Positions 20,162 to 32,099 of a DNA stretch of 64,000 nt are shown here, in pieces (within the stretch, counting starts at the first letter, position 1; each line of letters opens with the position of its first letter). The stretch comes from Capitulum mitella (taxonomy: Eukaryota; Arthropoda; Thecostraca; Pollicipedomorpha; Pollicipedidae). The notes below the pieces were generated by a model. It saw only the letters and a program-made list of their open reading frames with translations. It did not search any database and was not told the origin of the DNA. The stretch lies in assembly GCA_030062745.1 (NCBI GenBank), contig CP099852.1:20978266-21042265 (forward strand). Direction: 5' to 3'. Position numbers and translations under genes: made by a program.

Positions 20162-20593
20162 AACGTCAATCAGTTCAGCCCGCACCTGCGATGCCCTCCC
20201 GAACGACATACGCACCGCGGCCACCCCTCTCGCCCAGAGCAACGAGGGCTCCTTCAGCCCCCCCCCTTCACCCCCCACATCGGCATTCAGTCGGACGGTC
20301 TCGACACAAGTCCCTCTGGTATGCGGATTCACGGAAAACGGAGGAGGGAAGGGGTTCCTTGGACCTCTCCCCAAATACGAACAGGGGGCGGGCACGCGCT
20401 TCTTTGGACGGGATGCTGGCACCTTTAGCCTAAACGAACCAATGAGGAAGCCGGCGTGCTTCAGACCGTCAGGGCGTTCAAAACGTTTTTTGCTCAAAAG
20501 CTGCGTACTAAAGTTTGTCCTTGCTCTCGGTGCATTTGAGACAGCTTGGGTGACCCGCACGAAGACTTACGACCTCCATCAGCTGCGATCAAC
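20162..20593 (+). CDS. Exon 16 candidate (unit A)
   Basis: After an acceptor at 20161 a frame stays open to a GTAAGT donor at 20594. It encodes AATPLAQSNEGSFSPPPSPP, later PLVCGFTENGGGKGFLGPL and a basic C-terminal part. The phase matches exon 15. In unit B a one-base loss near 26783 breaks it, while the run of C inside it is 9 in A and 12 in B, so that change keeps the frame. No known domain is recognised, and two other frames are also open here. Confidence 0.25.
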
Positions 20594-21530
20594 GTAAGTA
20601 CTCATACGTTTGCTTGACAGATTCCATTTATTTGTGGAGACCGTTAACCGCTTGTTTTTTTCCCGCTAGAAACGGACGGACGGACGGACGGACGGACGTA
20701 CCGTTTCAGTTAGGCATTTCGAACTTTCCTTACGCCTTCCCCAATAAGGTGGATACAAGAAATCCTTTACGCCTCGAGAAATGTGGTAGTTATGCTCTGA
20801 AACGTTCTATGATGTGAGTCCGTTAAGCTCAACCGAGCGGCGCCTCCCGACAGCGGACATCTTTTTTCGTCACACATCAACTCGGAAACCATCATTATTA
20901 CATCTTGCCTGTGCAATTACTGCTTTCAGCCTTAAGCCGCTGAAAAACGTTTATGCTCTCCAACATTCAGTCGTTTTATATGTTCTATTCCATGTTCTGT
21001 CAAGGATCAATAACAGTGCAAACAAAAACGCAACGAGTACCTTTGGACTGAAACTTCGTTCCGGGTTTCACAACCGTGATCTTTGGGTGCTATATAAGGT
21101 TGATCCTGTGACCGGACCTTAATAGATTAATATAATGACTTAAAAATAGGCAAAACATAGATAAATAGCAAAACAAAATAATAACAGGAGCAAGGTAATG
21201 ATAGGTGATGTGCAAGTGCACTTACACAGAATGAGTTCTGTGCGTAATCCGTAATCTATGTATCGTTCAAAGATACAACGTTTAATTGGGTTCTGTATTA
21301 GTGGAGCATCACAGCCACGCTAATTAACAATGCTAAACGATATTTTCGGTGTCCTCGTCGGATTGCGACGACTGGATGCATGAAAACATTTCGTCTCCAT
21401 CATCTACTCATTCTTCTGAAGAATGTACATCAGCGCCCTTAACCTAGCTCTCAGCTTCATTTCCGCTGACTTTGTCCAATAGAAGTATTTCTCCAGCAGA
21501 GATAAGCGTCGCCCTTGCGGTGAACGCACC
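20594..21530. other. Non-coding spacer with GGAC microsatellite
   Basis: A (GGAC)n tract at 20671-20699 has more units than its unit B partner at 26983-27003. Otherwise the spacer is AT-rich and without a convincing frame. Confidence 0.5.
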
Positions 21531-21534
21531 GAAA

Positions 21535-23532
21535 GGAGCGCGTGATCAAAGAAACTGTTGTGTGTCTTGTGGAAAGCCGTAAAGCCAACTGGCTCGACAT
21601 ACGATACGGAAACACAAAAACCAATGAGAAGTTCAATCGGCCATGCTTTACGATGTTAGCTGGCACGAAGGACGTCAAGCATTCCAAGCTTTATGCCACA
21701 AGGGCAATTACGAGAAAAACACTGATGCAGTTAAATAGGGGGAACTGTTAAACTATTACCCCTGGCCGTAGCCCTGGTGCAAAAAAGGGCAGCAGTGAAT
21801 ATATTCCGCGTTCCCATTGCCTTGACTCCTTTAAAGCGGACTGTGTCTGGTAACATTCGAAATCGTGCACTGAAAACAGGTCACGGCCAGATATCTCACA
21901 AGTGCCTAGCAGACTCCTGCTTCCTGGGACGCCTGCGATGGCGATGGCATCAAATCTTTAGTCTGCGGCATGCGGCAACATCGCATTGCCCAAAAAGTTA
22001 GACGAGATCCCCTTATTCTAAAGCCGGGAAATCGACTTCTCTTAAAAAGCGGATCAGTTGAAAGCCACCAAAGACAGTACGTTAGAAACAAAATGAGGGA
22101 AATGGGAAGACTTTTGCTTGGTCTTGAAAAAATAGTGGCAATCGGCTGCTTACAATGAAGGATTTTTTGACGCCTGGTAAGTATGATGAACTGGTACATG
22201 TAGTAAAAACAACTTCATTTCATAGCCTTATGAACAAATTTAGGACCCCATCACTAGATCCGAAAATTGGTCATAGCTTGAAACACATGGCAAAGCTGCT
22301 AATAGCAGAAGCCTTGATGCACGGAACCCCGGAACTTGAGCAGCCCGCTGAACAATTTATCCAGGTGTGTGAGATTGACTGGACCCATCAGGTTCCAACC
22401 ACAGCACTTGCCACCATGCACGAGGAAAGATGGAATAAGCCCCAGCTTCTTCCAGTTGCAAAAGATGCACAAAAAGCGCAAAACATTCTGATCGAAAAAA
22501 TGTGGGCAGCAAAGATAGCCAATAAAAATGGGGGATGCACCCAAAATGTTTTCAAGAGCTGGCTCAAGAAACACTAGCAAAAATTATTCCGTTCAACAGA
22601 TGGCGTCAGGGTGAGGTTGCACGCCTAAAAGTAACACCTTTCATTGAAAGACATACCATGAACTTCAATCCGATATTCTGGCTTCTCTTAGCAAAAGCGA
22701 ACAGTACCTCTGCTCATCTCTGACACGAGTTGTCACAAAACGTAAACGTACACGACTTGTACCGGTCCTGATGACAGCCGAAATGAAATCGTAGATGTAC
22801 TCATAGATGTAGATGTAGATGTACTCATCACGAAAAGAAACGGAGTTGTCAAGCGTAAAAGCAATCGTTACGTCCTCGTAAGCCCATACTCGCTGACCGG
22901 TGAACCGTTCCGTGGAAGTGATTCCATCAGGAAGTTTGCAATGCTCTGTGGAGCTCGGCACCCAATGACCCTTTGGTCTACTAAGCTTCGAAAGCAGATC
23001 GGAACACTGTCGCAAATTTTAAGTCTAAAGGAAAACGAGTTGGATTTGCTTGCGAGGTTCATGGGCCACAGCGTTCGGGTTCACAGGGCTATCGGCTATC
23101 GTCTCCCGGAGCAAGAATTGCAAATCGCAAAAATGGGAAAACTGCGTATGGGTCTCGATGGAGGGATCACTTCTTATGCAGGAAAAACGTCTCGATGGCA
23201 TCGAGATCTTTGAGTCTCAACGGCAGGATGGACATGGTGGTGACCACGACGACCCTTCTTTGCCCTTCTCAGCTAGTCAGTATCCAAGTGGTCCCCAAGC
23301 TATTGAAATCACTCAGAGTCGCTCCGATGACGGAAGCGTTTTTCTTCCCAAAAAGCGTGCTGGTAAAAAGACAGCTTGGCATGAAGCCGAAAAAGCAGAT
23401 GTCTTACGTCAATTCAGAACGAAATTGGATACCTTGACAACAACAAATACGGAGGAATGTGCAAGAGCGATCAGTTGTCCGTTTGACAAGAACGAACGTG
23501 GATGGACGTTAAATACTGCGTTTATAACATGA
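21535..23532 (+). pseudogene. Second tyrosine-recombinase-like gene, decayed (unit A)
   Basis: Pieces in several frames run in order. A finger-like CVSCGKP, a TAA stop at 21580-21582, then SQLARHTIRKH come first. REMGRLLLGLE follows (21970-22158). A helical domain comes next (22155-22577, KFRTPSLDPKIGHSLKHMAK and ALATMHEERWNKPQLLPVAK). Then come IIPFNRWRQGEVARLKV (candidate box I Arg), RTRLVPVLMT, and STKLRKQIGTLSQILSLKEN with FMGHSVRVHRAIGYRLPEQE (candidate box II, His and Tyr). The end is a basic GKKTAWHEAEKADVLRQF segment that may be SANT-like. Frameshifts near 22560, 22690 and 22780 are shared with unit B. An extra base near 23187 is private to A. The domain order parallels the upstream recombinase-like gene, but the sequence is a different subfamily. 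Confidence 0.6.
22785..22830 (+). repeat. Short GATGTA repeat inside the recombinase pseudogene
   Basis: GATGTA-type units recur at 22791-22826 and in unit B at 29132-29167. They lie beside the frameshift between the RTRLVPVLMT segment and the box II segment, so local repeat slippage may have caused that lesion. Confidence 0.5.
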
Positions 23533-23574
23533 TAGCATGTAAGCGTCGAAAAATGCAAAAACAACCAAACCCTG

Positions 23575-23872
23575 TCCGGGCCCACAACCCTCTGGCCCGC
23601 CGCAGCCCGCCGGCCCACCACGTGGCCCGCCGGCTTGGCGCAGCCCTCCGGCCCACCGCAGCCCGCCGGCCCACCACGTGGCCCGCCGGCTTGGCGCGGC
23701 TCTCCGGCCCGTCGGCCGGAGGCCTGGAGCCACAGCCCGTCGGCCCGTCGCAGTTCGCCGCGTGGCCCGCCGCCGCTACCGTGGCGGCCGTCCGCAGTTG
23801 GACAGAGGCTGCCGGCCCGCCACAGCCCGGCCCGTCCGACGCCCCGCCCCAGCGCCGATGCCGGTCGCCCCG
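23575..23872 (+). pseudogene. Proline-rich exon, unit B
   Basis: Homologous to exon 11, ending at the same GTAAGT donor. A 13-bp loss near 23848 relative to unit A changes the frame before the donor. A tandem duplication of about 57 bp (GCCGGCCCACCACGTGGCCC start) lies at 23604-23715. No recombinase exons precede it, so it lacks the 5' part of the gene. Confidence 0.5.
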
Positions 23873-24077
23873 GTAAGTGAACAGAACAACAGTCCAAAAA
23901 TATCATCAAAGACCAAACAAAATGCATGCAGTGTTCCTATAATCATCTCTCAGTCCGTCTCATTTGTATGCTGAGCTACGAGGTATACAAAAACCACACC
24001 TCAAGTCAAACAAAACAAAACGATCGACCATTGTCGTGTCCCTGATGATGACGTTAACGATTGTGTGTCGCCGGCAG

Positions 24078-24212
24078 CCACCAGCGGAAACCGTGCCGTT
24101 CCCCGCCGGTCCGATGGTGGCAGTGGAGGAGACAACCGGATTCAAGCAGTGGTTGCAGGGGGCGGGGGACATGCTCTGTACCATGAGCCCGCCATTAAGC
24201 ATTAACTACTGA
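24078..24212 (+). pseudogene. Exon 12 homologue, unit B, donor lost
   Basis: PPAETVPFPAGPMVAVEE is encoded after the conserved acceptor. The donor seen in unit A is mutated, so the frame reads through to a stop at 24210-24212. The same loss is present in copy C. Confidence 0.5.
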
Positions 24213-24281
24213 CCGAGTCGAGCCTTGCATTTGAATGCGAGCGGTGATGTTGACGCCCGGCCGTTCGGATTATGTTCCCAG

Positions 24282-24589
24282 ATGGAGGCCTTGCAGCCTT
24301 ATTATGAGGCTGCTCGGCTCGAGCAGGTGCTGGCGCCGGATGACGTATACAGCAGCAGCAGCCCGGCCAGCAGGCGGTCGTCGGTCGGCCCAGCGGGCGG
24401 CATTACGCCCGCTGGAGCCCGGCCGAGATGGCCGTCTTGCGCTGGCACGAGGAGGTCCAGCACCGCCTGGTGTCTCCGGACGGGCGGAGCTTCCGGAGTA
24501 TGTGGGCTTTCCTCGTGCAGGCCAGGCTATACTTCAACTTTCGCCGGACGGAACGGCATTGGTACCGGCGGCGCCGGAGAGATAGGCAG
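24282..24589 (+). pseudogene. Myb/SANT-like exon, unit B, frameshifted
   Basis: A 10-bp loss in the CAG-rich part near 24355 shifts the frame relative to unit A and copy C. The downstream helices (MAVLRWHEEVQHRL and RTERHWYRRRRRDRQ) remain in another frame, and the donor after CAG is intact. Confidence 0.55.
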
Positions 24590-24883
24590 GTAAGGAACAG
24601 AACCATTGCGGCTGTGAATGTGTGTTCTTTTACAATTGAGCCCACGCGAATATTGTTCGCTTGCTTCCGAGAACAACAAAGCACTAGAATCCGTTAAAAT
24701 GTTCATTGGAACCCAGTAAGCGCATGACCTGTAGATGGTACATGACCGCGCCCCTAAAGAAAACATGACGAGATGAAGACGAGACAGTCTGACGGGAGAT
24801 TCCTTGGAAGTGCATTTTCACCATCAGACCTAACATTTCGCACTTTTACCCAGCCAGGGTCCTGAACAGCCGACGGTTGGCTT

Positions 24884-24965
24884 CCGTCCGGCCCCTGCCG
24901 TCCGGCCCCTGCTATCCGGCTGCTGTCCGGCCCCTGCTGTCCGGCCCCTGCCGTCGGGCTGACGG
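24884..24965. repeat. 14-bp minisatellite (unit B)
   Basis: Tandem CCGTCCGGCCCCTG-type units match those at 18556-18660, with one variant fewer. Confidence 0.75.
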
Positions 24966-25528
24966 CGTGCGGCCCGGCTCATCCCCAATTTCGTCTGCTC
25001 GGTCCGCTTCGGCGTGCTTTACTTCGGCGTAAAATTATGAAAAACTCAGCTTGCCAAACACTATAATAATGCCTTCAGAAGCCGCTACTCTGTAATACGC
25101 AAGAGAGTTGGCTGCTTGTTTGCGTCTCTGATTGGTCATGCACTATGTGGTGTGGAGCTGCTCATGTACAGATCTTTTTTGTTTTTGTGTTATCGATCTT
25201 TGTTTTATCTATCTTTTAATCGGAAGGCAACTTAGCTTGATCATATTCTTGTTGTGGGTTGTTTTGAATGTAATTAAGAGATGGGAGCTTTTTAAAACCT
25301 CTTTCCAGTTACCACTTGACCTGGACGTGTCGGTTGCCTTTTTCTGTATATCACCACAGTATTAGAGGACATCGCCTTCAAGTCATCAACTCCGTGTCGA
25401 GGAACATGGCTACTACCTGAACCCTAAATGCATAAAACCACCTGACCATTTTCAACGTGATGAATGTAGGGATTCTTGTTCTTTGTAAAATGTCCATTAG
25501 CTAAATAATGATGCTCTGTCTTTTGCAG

Positions 25529-25599
25529 AACTTTCTGCAGGCTTTTCCCCAAGAAACAGCGAGCGAGCCGGGATATCAGTGCCGCGGTTTGGAATATTG
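25529..25599 (+). CDS. Exon 14 candidate (unit B), splice sites intact
   Basis: TTTTGCAG at the left and GTAAGT at the right flank the same 71 bases as at 19221-19291. In phase after the unit B form of exon 13, it encodes NFLQAFPQETASEPGYQCRG. Confidence 0.35.
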
Positions 25600-27834
25600 G
25601 TAAGTTTCCAATGATCGAATTACTGAATTCGAAATGATCTTAATTAGCAATCGTGCTTTATGCATGGTGATTGGAATAATCAACCTTTCTTATGTTTCAT
25701 TCAAAACGTGTAAAAAACGCATTTCCTGTGAACTGCGTGTGGTTCATGGGGCCCGAAAAACCAGCACAACCTCAGCGGAAATGTTCGCCGGCTGGTGCGT
25801 AATCTTGCTGAAATCATTGTACTAATGAAATCAAAAGTCAAATGATGTATATGTAGTAACTATCTTGCTATCGGTTCAACAATGAAAGTCAAATATCAAA
25901 TGTAAGATGTCTTCATCATCGCCAGTTCAATGCGGCAGTTTTCGAAATGATTCTAAAGTGGATCAGATATCATCTTAACGTCATAATCCCTTTCGCAAAC
26001 AATTACTTTTTCTTTAGAGGTCCAATGGTACCAAAATCCAAGTAAGCGCCCGAGAGCGCTGCGGCGCATGGCCGCCCAGCCGGTGGCCATCCGTTGCGCA
26101 AAATTCCATGAAATTCTAATGAGCGGATTCAAAGTTCGATACGATGTGGCACGAACGAGAAGAAGACTCGGGCTTTACCAAAGCGAGGAAAGCAACGGAG
26201 ACTCGTCTTTTCGGCTCTCTGAAATGCATTCCTGACTCATCTAGTTCAGGAAGAATGCATTGTCAAATTAATGCATTGCATTAAGTTTGACATGCTTTCT
26301 TCCTGGACAGCAAACGGTAATATCGAAGCTCCTATGTTAATATGTTTTTTTCCGTTTCAGAAAAGTTATCGGGGGCACCAGCACGCCGGGCTGATCGTTC
26401 TGCCATCGTTTCGCTCCGCTTCAATTTCCGTGTGCGATGACCACTGCGCGCCTCACTTCATCACTTCAGAACGTCAAACAGTTCAGCCCGCTGCTGCGAT
26501 GCCCTCCCGAACGACATACGCACCGCGGCCACCCCTCTCGCCCAGCGCAGCGAGGGCTCCTTCAGCCCCCCCCCCCCTTCACCCCCCACATCGGCATTCA
26601 GTCGGACGGTCCCGACACAAGTCCCTCTGGTATGCGGATTCACGGAAAACGGAGGACGGAAGGGGTTCCTTGGACCTCTCCCCAAATACGAACAGGGGGC
26701 GGGCACGCGCTTCTTTGGACGGGATGCTGGCACCTTTAGCCTAAACGAACCAATGAGGAAGCCGGCGTGCTTCAGACCGTCAGGCGTTCAAAACGTTTTT
26801 TGCTAAAAGGCTGCGTACTAAAGTTTGTCCTTGCTCTCGGTGCATTTGAGACAGCTTGGGTGACCCGCACGAAGACTTACGACCTCCATCAGCTGCGATC
26901 AACGTAAGTACTCATACGTTTGCTTGACAGATTTCATTTATTTGTGGAGACCGTTAACCGCTTGTTTTTTTCCCGCTAGAAACGGACGGACGGACGGACG
27001 GACCGTTTCAGTTAGGCATTTCGCACCTTCCTTACGCCTTCCCCAATAAGGTGGATACAAGAAATCCTTTACGCCTTGAAAAATGTGGTAGTTATGCTCT
27101 GAAACGTTCTATGATGTGAGTCCGTTAAGCTCAACCGAGCGGCGCCTCCCGACAGCGGACATCTTTTTTCGTCACACATCAACTCGGAAACCATCATTAT
27201 TACATCTTGCCTGTGCAATTACTGCTTTCAGCCTTAAGCCGCTGAAAAACGTTTATGCTCTCCAACGTTCAGTCGTTTTCTATGTTCTATTCCATGTTCT
27301 GTCAAGGATCAATAACAGTGCAAACAAAAAGGCAACGAGTACCTTTGGACTGAAACTTCGTTCCGGATTTCACAATCGTGATCCTTGGGTGCTATATAAG
27401 CTATCCTGTGACCGGACCTTAATAAATTAATGTAATACCTTAAAAACAGGTACAACATAGATAAATAGCGAAACAAAATAATAACAGGAGCAAGGTGATG
27501 ATAGGTGATGTGCAAGTGCACTTACACCGAATGAGTTCTGTGCGTAATCTAGGTATCCCGTAATCTACGTATCGTTCAAAGATATAACGTTTGATTGGAT
27601 TGTATATTGGTGGAGAATCACAGCCACGCTAATTAATAATGCCAAACGATATTTTCGGTGTCCTCGTCGGAATGCGACGACTGGATGAATGAAAATATTT
27701 CGTTTCCGTCATCTACTCATTCTTCTGAAGAATGTACATCAGCGCCCTTAAGCTAGCCCTCAGCTTCATTTCCGCTGACTTTGTCCAATAGTAGTATTTC
27801 TCCAGCAGAGATAAGCGTCGCCCTTGCGGTGAAT

Positions 27835-29905
27835 GCACCGAAAGGAGCGCGTGATCAAAGAAACTGTTGTGTGTTTTGTGGAAAGCCGTAAAGCCAACTG
27901 GCTCGACATATCATACGGAAACACAAAAACCAATGAGAAGTTCAATCAGCCATGCTTTACGATGTTAGCTGGCACGAAAGACGTCAAGCATTCCAAGCTT
28001 TATGCCACAAGGGCAATTACGAGAAAAACACTGATGCAGTTAAATCGGGGGAACTGTTAAACTGTTAAGTCTGGCCGTAGCCCTGGTGCAAAAAGGGCAG
28101 CAGTGAATATATTCCGCGTTCCCATTGCCTTGACTCCTTTAAAGCGGACTGTAACTGGTAACATTCGAAATCGTGCACTGAAAACAGGTCACGGCCAGAT
28201 ATCTCACAAGTGCCTAGCAGACTCCTGCTTCCTGGGACGCCTACGATGGCGATAGCATCAAATCTTTAGTCTGCGGCATGCGGCAACATCGCATTACCCA
28301 AAAAGTTAGACGAGATTCCCTTATTCTCAAACTGGGAAATCGACTTCTCTTAAAAAGCGGATCAGTTGGAAGCCACCAAAGACAGTATGTTAGTAACAAC
28401 ATGACGGAAATGGGAAGACTTTTGCTTGGTCTTGAAAAAATAGTGGTAGTCGGCTGCTTACAATAAAGGATTTTTTGACGCCTGGTAAGTATAATGAACT
28501 GGTACATGTACATGTACATGACATCAGTTCTGAGGCTATCAAACTTCATTTGATGAAGTTTGATAGCCTTATGAACAAATTTAGGACTCCATCACTAGAT
28601 CTGAAAATTGGTCATAGCTTGAAACACATGGCAAAGCTGCTAATAGCAGAAGCCTTGATGCAGGGAACCCCGGACTTTGAGCAGCCCGCTGAACAATTTA
28701 TCCAGGTGTGTGAGACTGACTGGACCCATCAGGTTTCAACCAGAGCACTTGCCACCATGCACGAGGAAAGATGGAATAAGCCCCAGCTACTTCCAGTTGC
28801 AAAAGATGCACAAAAAGTGCAAAACATTCTGATCGAAAAAATGTGGGCAGCAAAGATAGCCAATAAAAATGGGGGATGCACCCAAAATGTTTTCAAGAGC
28901 TGGCTCAAGAAACACTAGCAAGAATTATTCCGTTCAACAGATGGCGTCAGGGTGAGGTTGCACGCCTAAAAGTAACACCTTTCATTGAAAGACATACCAT
29001 GAACTTCAATCCGATATTCTGGCTTCTCTTAGCAAAAGCGAACAGTACCTCTGCTCATCTCTGACACGAGTTGTCACAAAACGTAAACGTACACGACTTG
29101 TACCGGTCCTGATGACAACCGGAATGAAATCGTAGATGTACTCATAGATGTAGATGTAGATGTACTCATCACGAAAAGAAACGGAGTTGTCAAACGTAAA
29201 AGCAATCGTTACGTCCTCGTATACCCATACTCGCTGACCGGTGAACCGTTCCGTGGAAGTGATTGCATCAGGAAGTTTGCAATGCTCTGTGGAGCCCGGC
29301 ACCCAATGACCCTTTAGTCTACTAAGCTTCGAAAGCATATCGGAACACTGTCGCAAATTTTAAGTCTAAAGGAAAACGAGTTGGATCTGCTTGCGAGGTT
29401 CATGGGCCACAGCGTTCGGGTTTACAGGGCTATCGGCTATCGTCTCCCGGAGCAAGAATTGCAAATCGCAAAAATGGGAAAACTGCGTGTGGGTCTCGAT
29501 AGAGGGATAATTTCTCATGCAGGAAAAAGTCTCGATGGCATCGAGATCTTTGAGTCTCAACGGCAGGATGGACATGGTGGTGACCACGACGACACTTCTT
29601 TGCCCTTCTCAGCTAGTCAAAATCCAAGTGGTCCCCAGGCTATTGAAACCACTCAGAGTCGCTCCGATGACGGAAGCGTTTTTCTTCCCAAAAAGCGTGC
29701 TGGTAAAAAGAGAGCTTGGCATGAAGCCGAAAAAGCAGCTGCCTTACGTCAATTCAAAACGAAATTGGATACCTTGATAACAAAAAACAAGGAGGAATGT
29801 GCAAGAGTGATCAGTTCTGAGTCCGTTTTACAAGAACGAACGTGGATGGACGTTACATACTGCGTTTACAACATGATAGTATGTACGCGTCCAAAAATGC
29901 AATAA
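27835..29905 (+). pseudogene. Second tyrosine-recombinase-like gene, decayed (unit B)
   Basis: This is the same gene as at 21535-23532, with shared frameshifts. Private changes differ: a TAG at 29315-29317 replaces the Trp codon of unit A, while the C-terminal 174 codons (29381-29905) are open without the extra base found in A. Box II reads KLRKHIGTLSQ here (Gln instead of His in A), and the later motif reads VRVYR instead of VRVHR. A 29-bp near-palindrome (ACTTCATTTGATGAAGT core) and a (GTACAT)n tract lie at 28500-28560. Confidence 0.6.
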
Positions 29906-29918
29906 CAACCAAACCCTG

Positions 29919-31849
29919 ACATCTTCCCGTGTCAACGTTAGACGTTTTGATGGCAAAACTGTCAAATTGTTAGATATCTACTTGGTGTTTAAAAAATCGT
30001 AACACATACTGCACGTTTTCCTGCAAAATGTACTAGCATTGCTCGCATTATTCAGTTGTCTACAATACTGATTACTGGCAATATTGACCTGCCTTATCCA
30101 TTTCTTACTTGGGGTTAAGCTATTTTTTGTGAGATTTTGGATGGTTCAGAGTTACCACATCTGGTTGCACCTAAGGCTGACGGTTTACCACGGGTAACAC
30201 CTGTCGTCAACCGTATGCAATAAGCCTTGATCGCAACAAAGATCTCGTGAATTCTGCTGTTCGGAGTGCGATGGTGGGTGTTTTTTTTTTGTAGCGTATG
30301 TAAAGGATTTACTTTCCTCGTAATGAGCACAGATTAGAGTACTTCAGCAGAAAAACATTAATCACCTTGCAATTCAAAAAAAAATGAAAGAATCTAAAGA
30401 TGTAGAAATCACGAGAAATCTCCTTCCTTGTGGCGCTGATGAGACGCAGCGTTCTTAGTTTTCCTGGGTATTTATTCCTTTGCAGATTTCCACTGTCTGT
30501 AAAGCCAAAAGTGATGGCACTTTCAAATTACGCCTTGTTTGGGACTGCGTAAGGACTGCGTAAGTTGACAAGTTTGTCTGACAATACTAAATCGTGCTTA
30601 ATTTTCGAGGTCAGAATCCCCTGTTGCCAGCATGCATGGCGGCGAAACATTTTCATTAACTTGTCCATTTTGAGCGGTTTTGCTGCCACAGAGGAGAACA
30701 AGTAACTTTGTCGGTCTCCTGGTGGTTGATCAAATGATGCTCATTGCAAAAGCGATGCTTTATTAGACCCATTTGCGTTCGTTGATCTCACTACCATTTC
30801 AAACTAATCTCATTTAGCTGACTTTGCATCAGATGAAACCCATTTTTAGACAAAATCTCTTGGTTAAAAGTTCAGGTCTCTTGGGACATGCAAATCTTCT
30901 CATGAACCCTTTGCAGGCGACTGATGAACCTCGCAAGAAACTGTAGTTCGTAAACTTCCCCGTTGGTAAACAGTCGCAACTGGTTATGGCCTGACTGCCT
31001 TTCATCAGTGAACGCTGCAGCCATACTGAGCCATTCACTTCCGCTGTACGGATTACGGACAACGGAACTGGATTTTGGGAGACGTATGGGATATGTGCAC
31101 GTTTTTATCTACATTTCTGGTTCTTGGGTGGGACATTCATGCAAGATTTCGTTTCGGCTCCTTCAGCCGCAAAATTATGTAATTGTTGCTTGAGTAAGAG
31201 TACCTCTTTGAATAGGTTTCCATGGGCCGTTTCCTTGGACTACTGTTTTTATTTCTGACAATCTCAGCAACATTTCTTTGACGAGGTACACGGTTCGGTG
31301 GTCACCTTGCGGACATTTTCTTTTTTCTTCAGAAGAAGGAAACTTCTAGCTTCAGTGTAAGATGTTATCGTCTCAGCTCCCCAAAGCGGTGATGTTCATT
31401 AAATTAAGATTTCATTTTGTTTAAAAACAACCATTGGTTCGCAAAGCGGAAATCTTGAAGCCACTTGTGTTAAGAAGTCTGGCATAAGACGTTTTGGCCC
31501 TAAAAGTCGTAGGAGTCGTGCTTTTATTAGAAGGAAAAATTCAAATACAGAAGCCAGGGCAACGGGAGCGACTTGCAGCATCAACCATGAAATGGTTTCA
31601 AACACAGAATGCCGATAACAGAGTCCCACTGGACTTCTTTTGGCATGCAGATGTTTTCCTTGCGGTGTGTACCTTACCGTTCATATTCTAAAAAAAAAAT
31701 CGTTCAGCGCGCTAAATGTTAGAAAAATTTGCTTTACAGTCATTATGTTTACGTGACACTTCACACGCGACGCTTCTGCGTTGATCCCTCTCGTTATGTG
31801 ACGTTTTGGGGATACGCTTCTGTGTAGGAAAAACCTTCGTGCTATGTTA
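29919..31849. other. Long stretch without recognised genes
   Basis: AT-rich sequence with poly-A and poly-T runs and short frames only. I see no transposon termini or conserved motif. Confidence 0.4.
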
Positions 31850-32069
31850 TAGGTCTGAAAAGCTTTTCATCCTCCAAAAGAGAGCCGTCCGCATGACTGA
31901 GTTTGTCTTTCCCCCTCAAAGCTCTGAGCCAATCTTTAAACGTTACAAAATTTTGAAGCTTAAAGACCTTGCAAAATCGTTGCTGCTTATATTAATGAAC
32001 AACTTTTTAACTCATCAGTTACCCTCGCCTTTCACCTTGTTGCCTGAGAAAAAATGTAGCAAAACGTAG
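31850..32069 (+). pseudogene. CR1/L2-like non-LTR reverse transcriptase C-terminal fragment
   Basis: LQKRAVRMTEFVFPPQSSEP then IFKRYKILKLKDLAKSLLL fits the thumb region of CR1/L2-type elements (QK-A-R-I, then LF-L-IL-L-D). It is about 75 residues long and has no RT core upstream. Confidence 0.5.
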
Positions 32070-32099
32070 AAACGTACACACAGCTAGCCGCCCGTCCTG

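Larger units (their letters stand above)
17170..23574. repeat. Tandem segmental duplication, unit A
   Basis: Unit A matches unit B (23575-29918) in the same order with an offset of about 6.34 kb. It runs from the proline-rich exon through the SANT-like exon, three small exon candidates and a decayed second recombinase-like gene, ending at CCAAACCCTG. Similarity is very high from about 18250 on, and clearly lower with indels at 17420-17900. Confidence 0.9.
23575..29918. repeat. Tandem segmental duplication, unit B
   Basis: Unit B starts directly after unit A with the proline-rich exon and ends at CCAAACCCTG, where similarity to unit A stops. Its left part (23860-24230) resembles the third copy (32217-32570) more than unit A, while its right part is almost identical to unit A. 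Confidence 0.9.

Noticed and set aside
20162..20434. Proline-rich frames of about 100-156 codons as independent genes
   Set aside because: Three frames are open because of the C-rich stretch; only one fits flanking splice phases, and that one is listed at low confidence.
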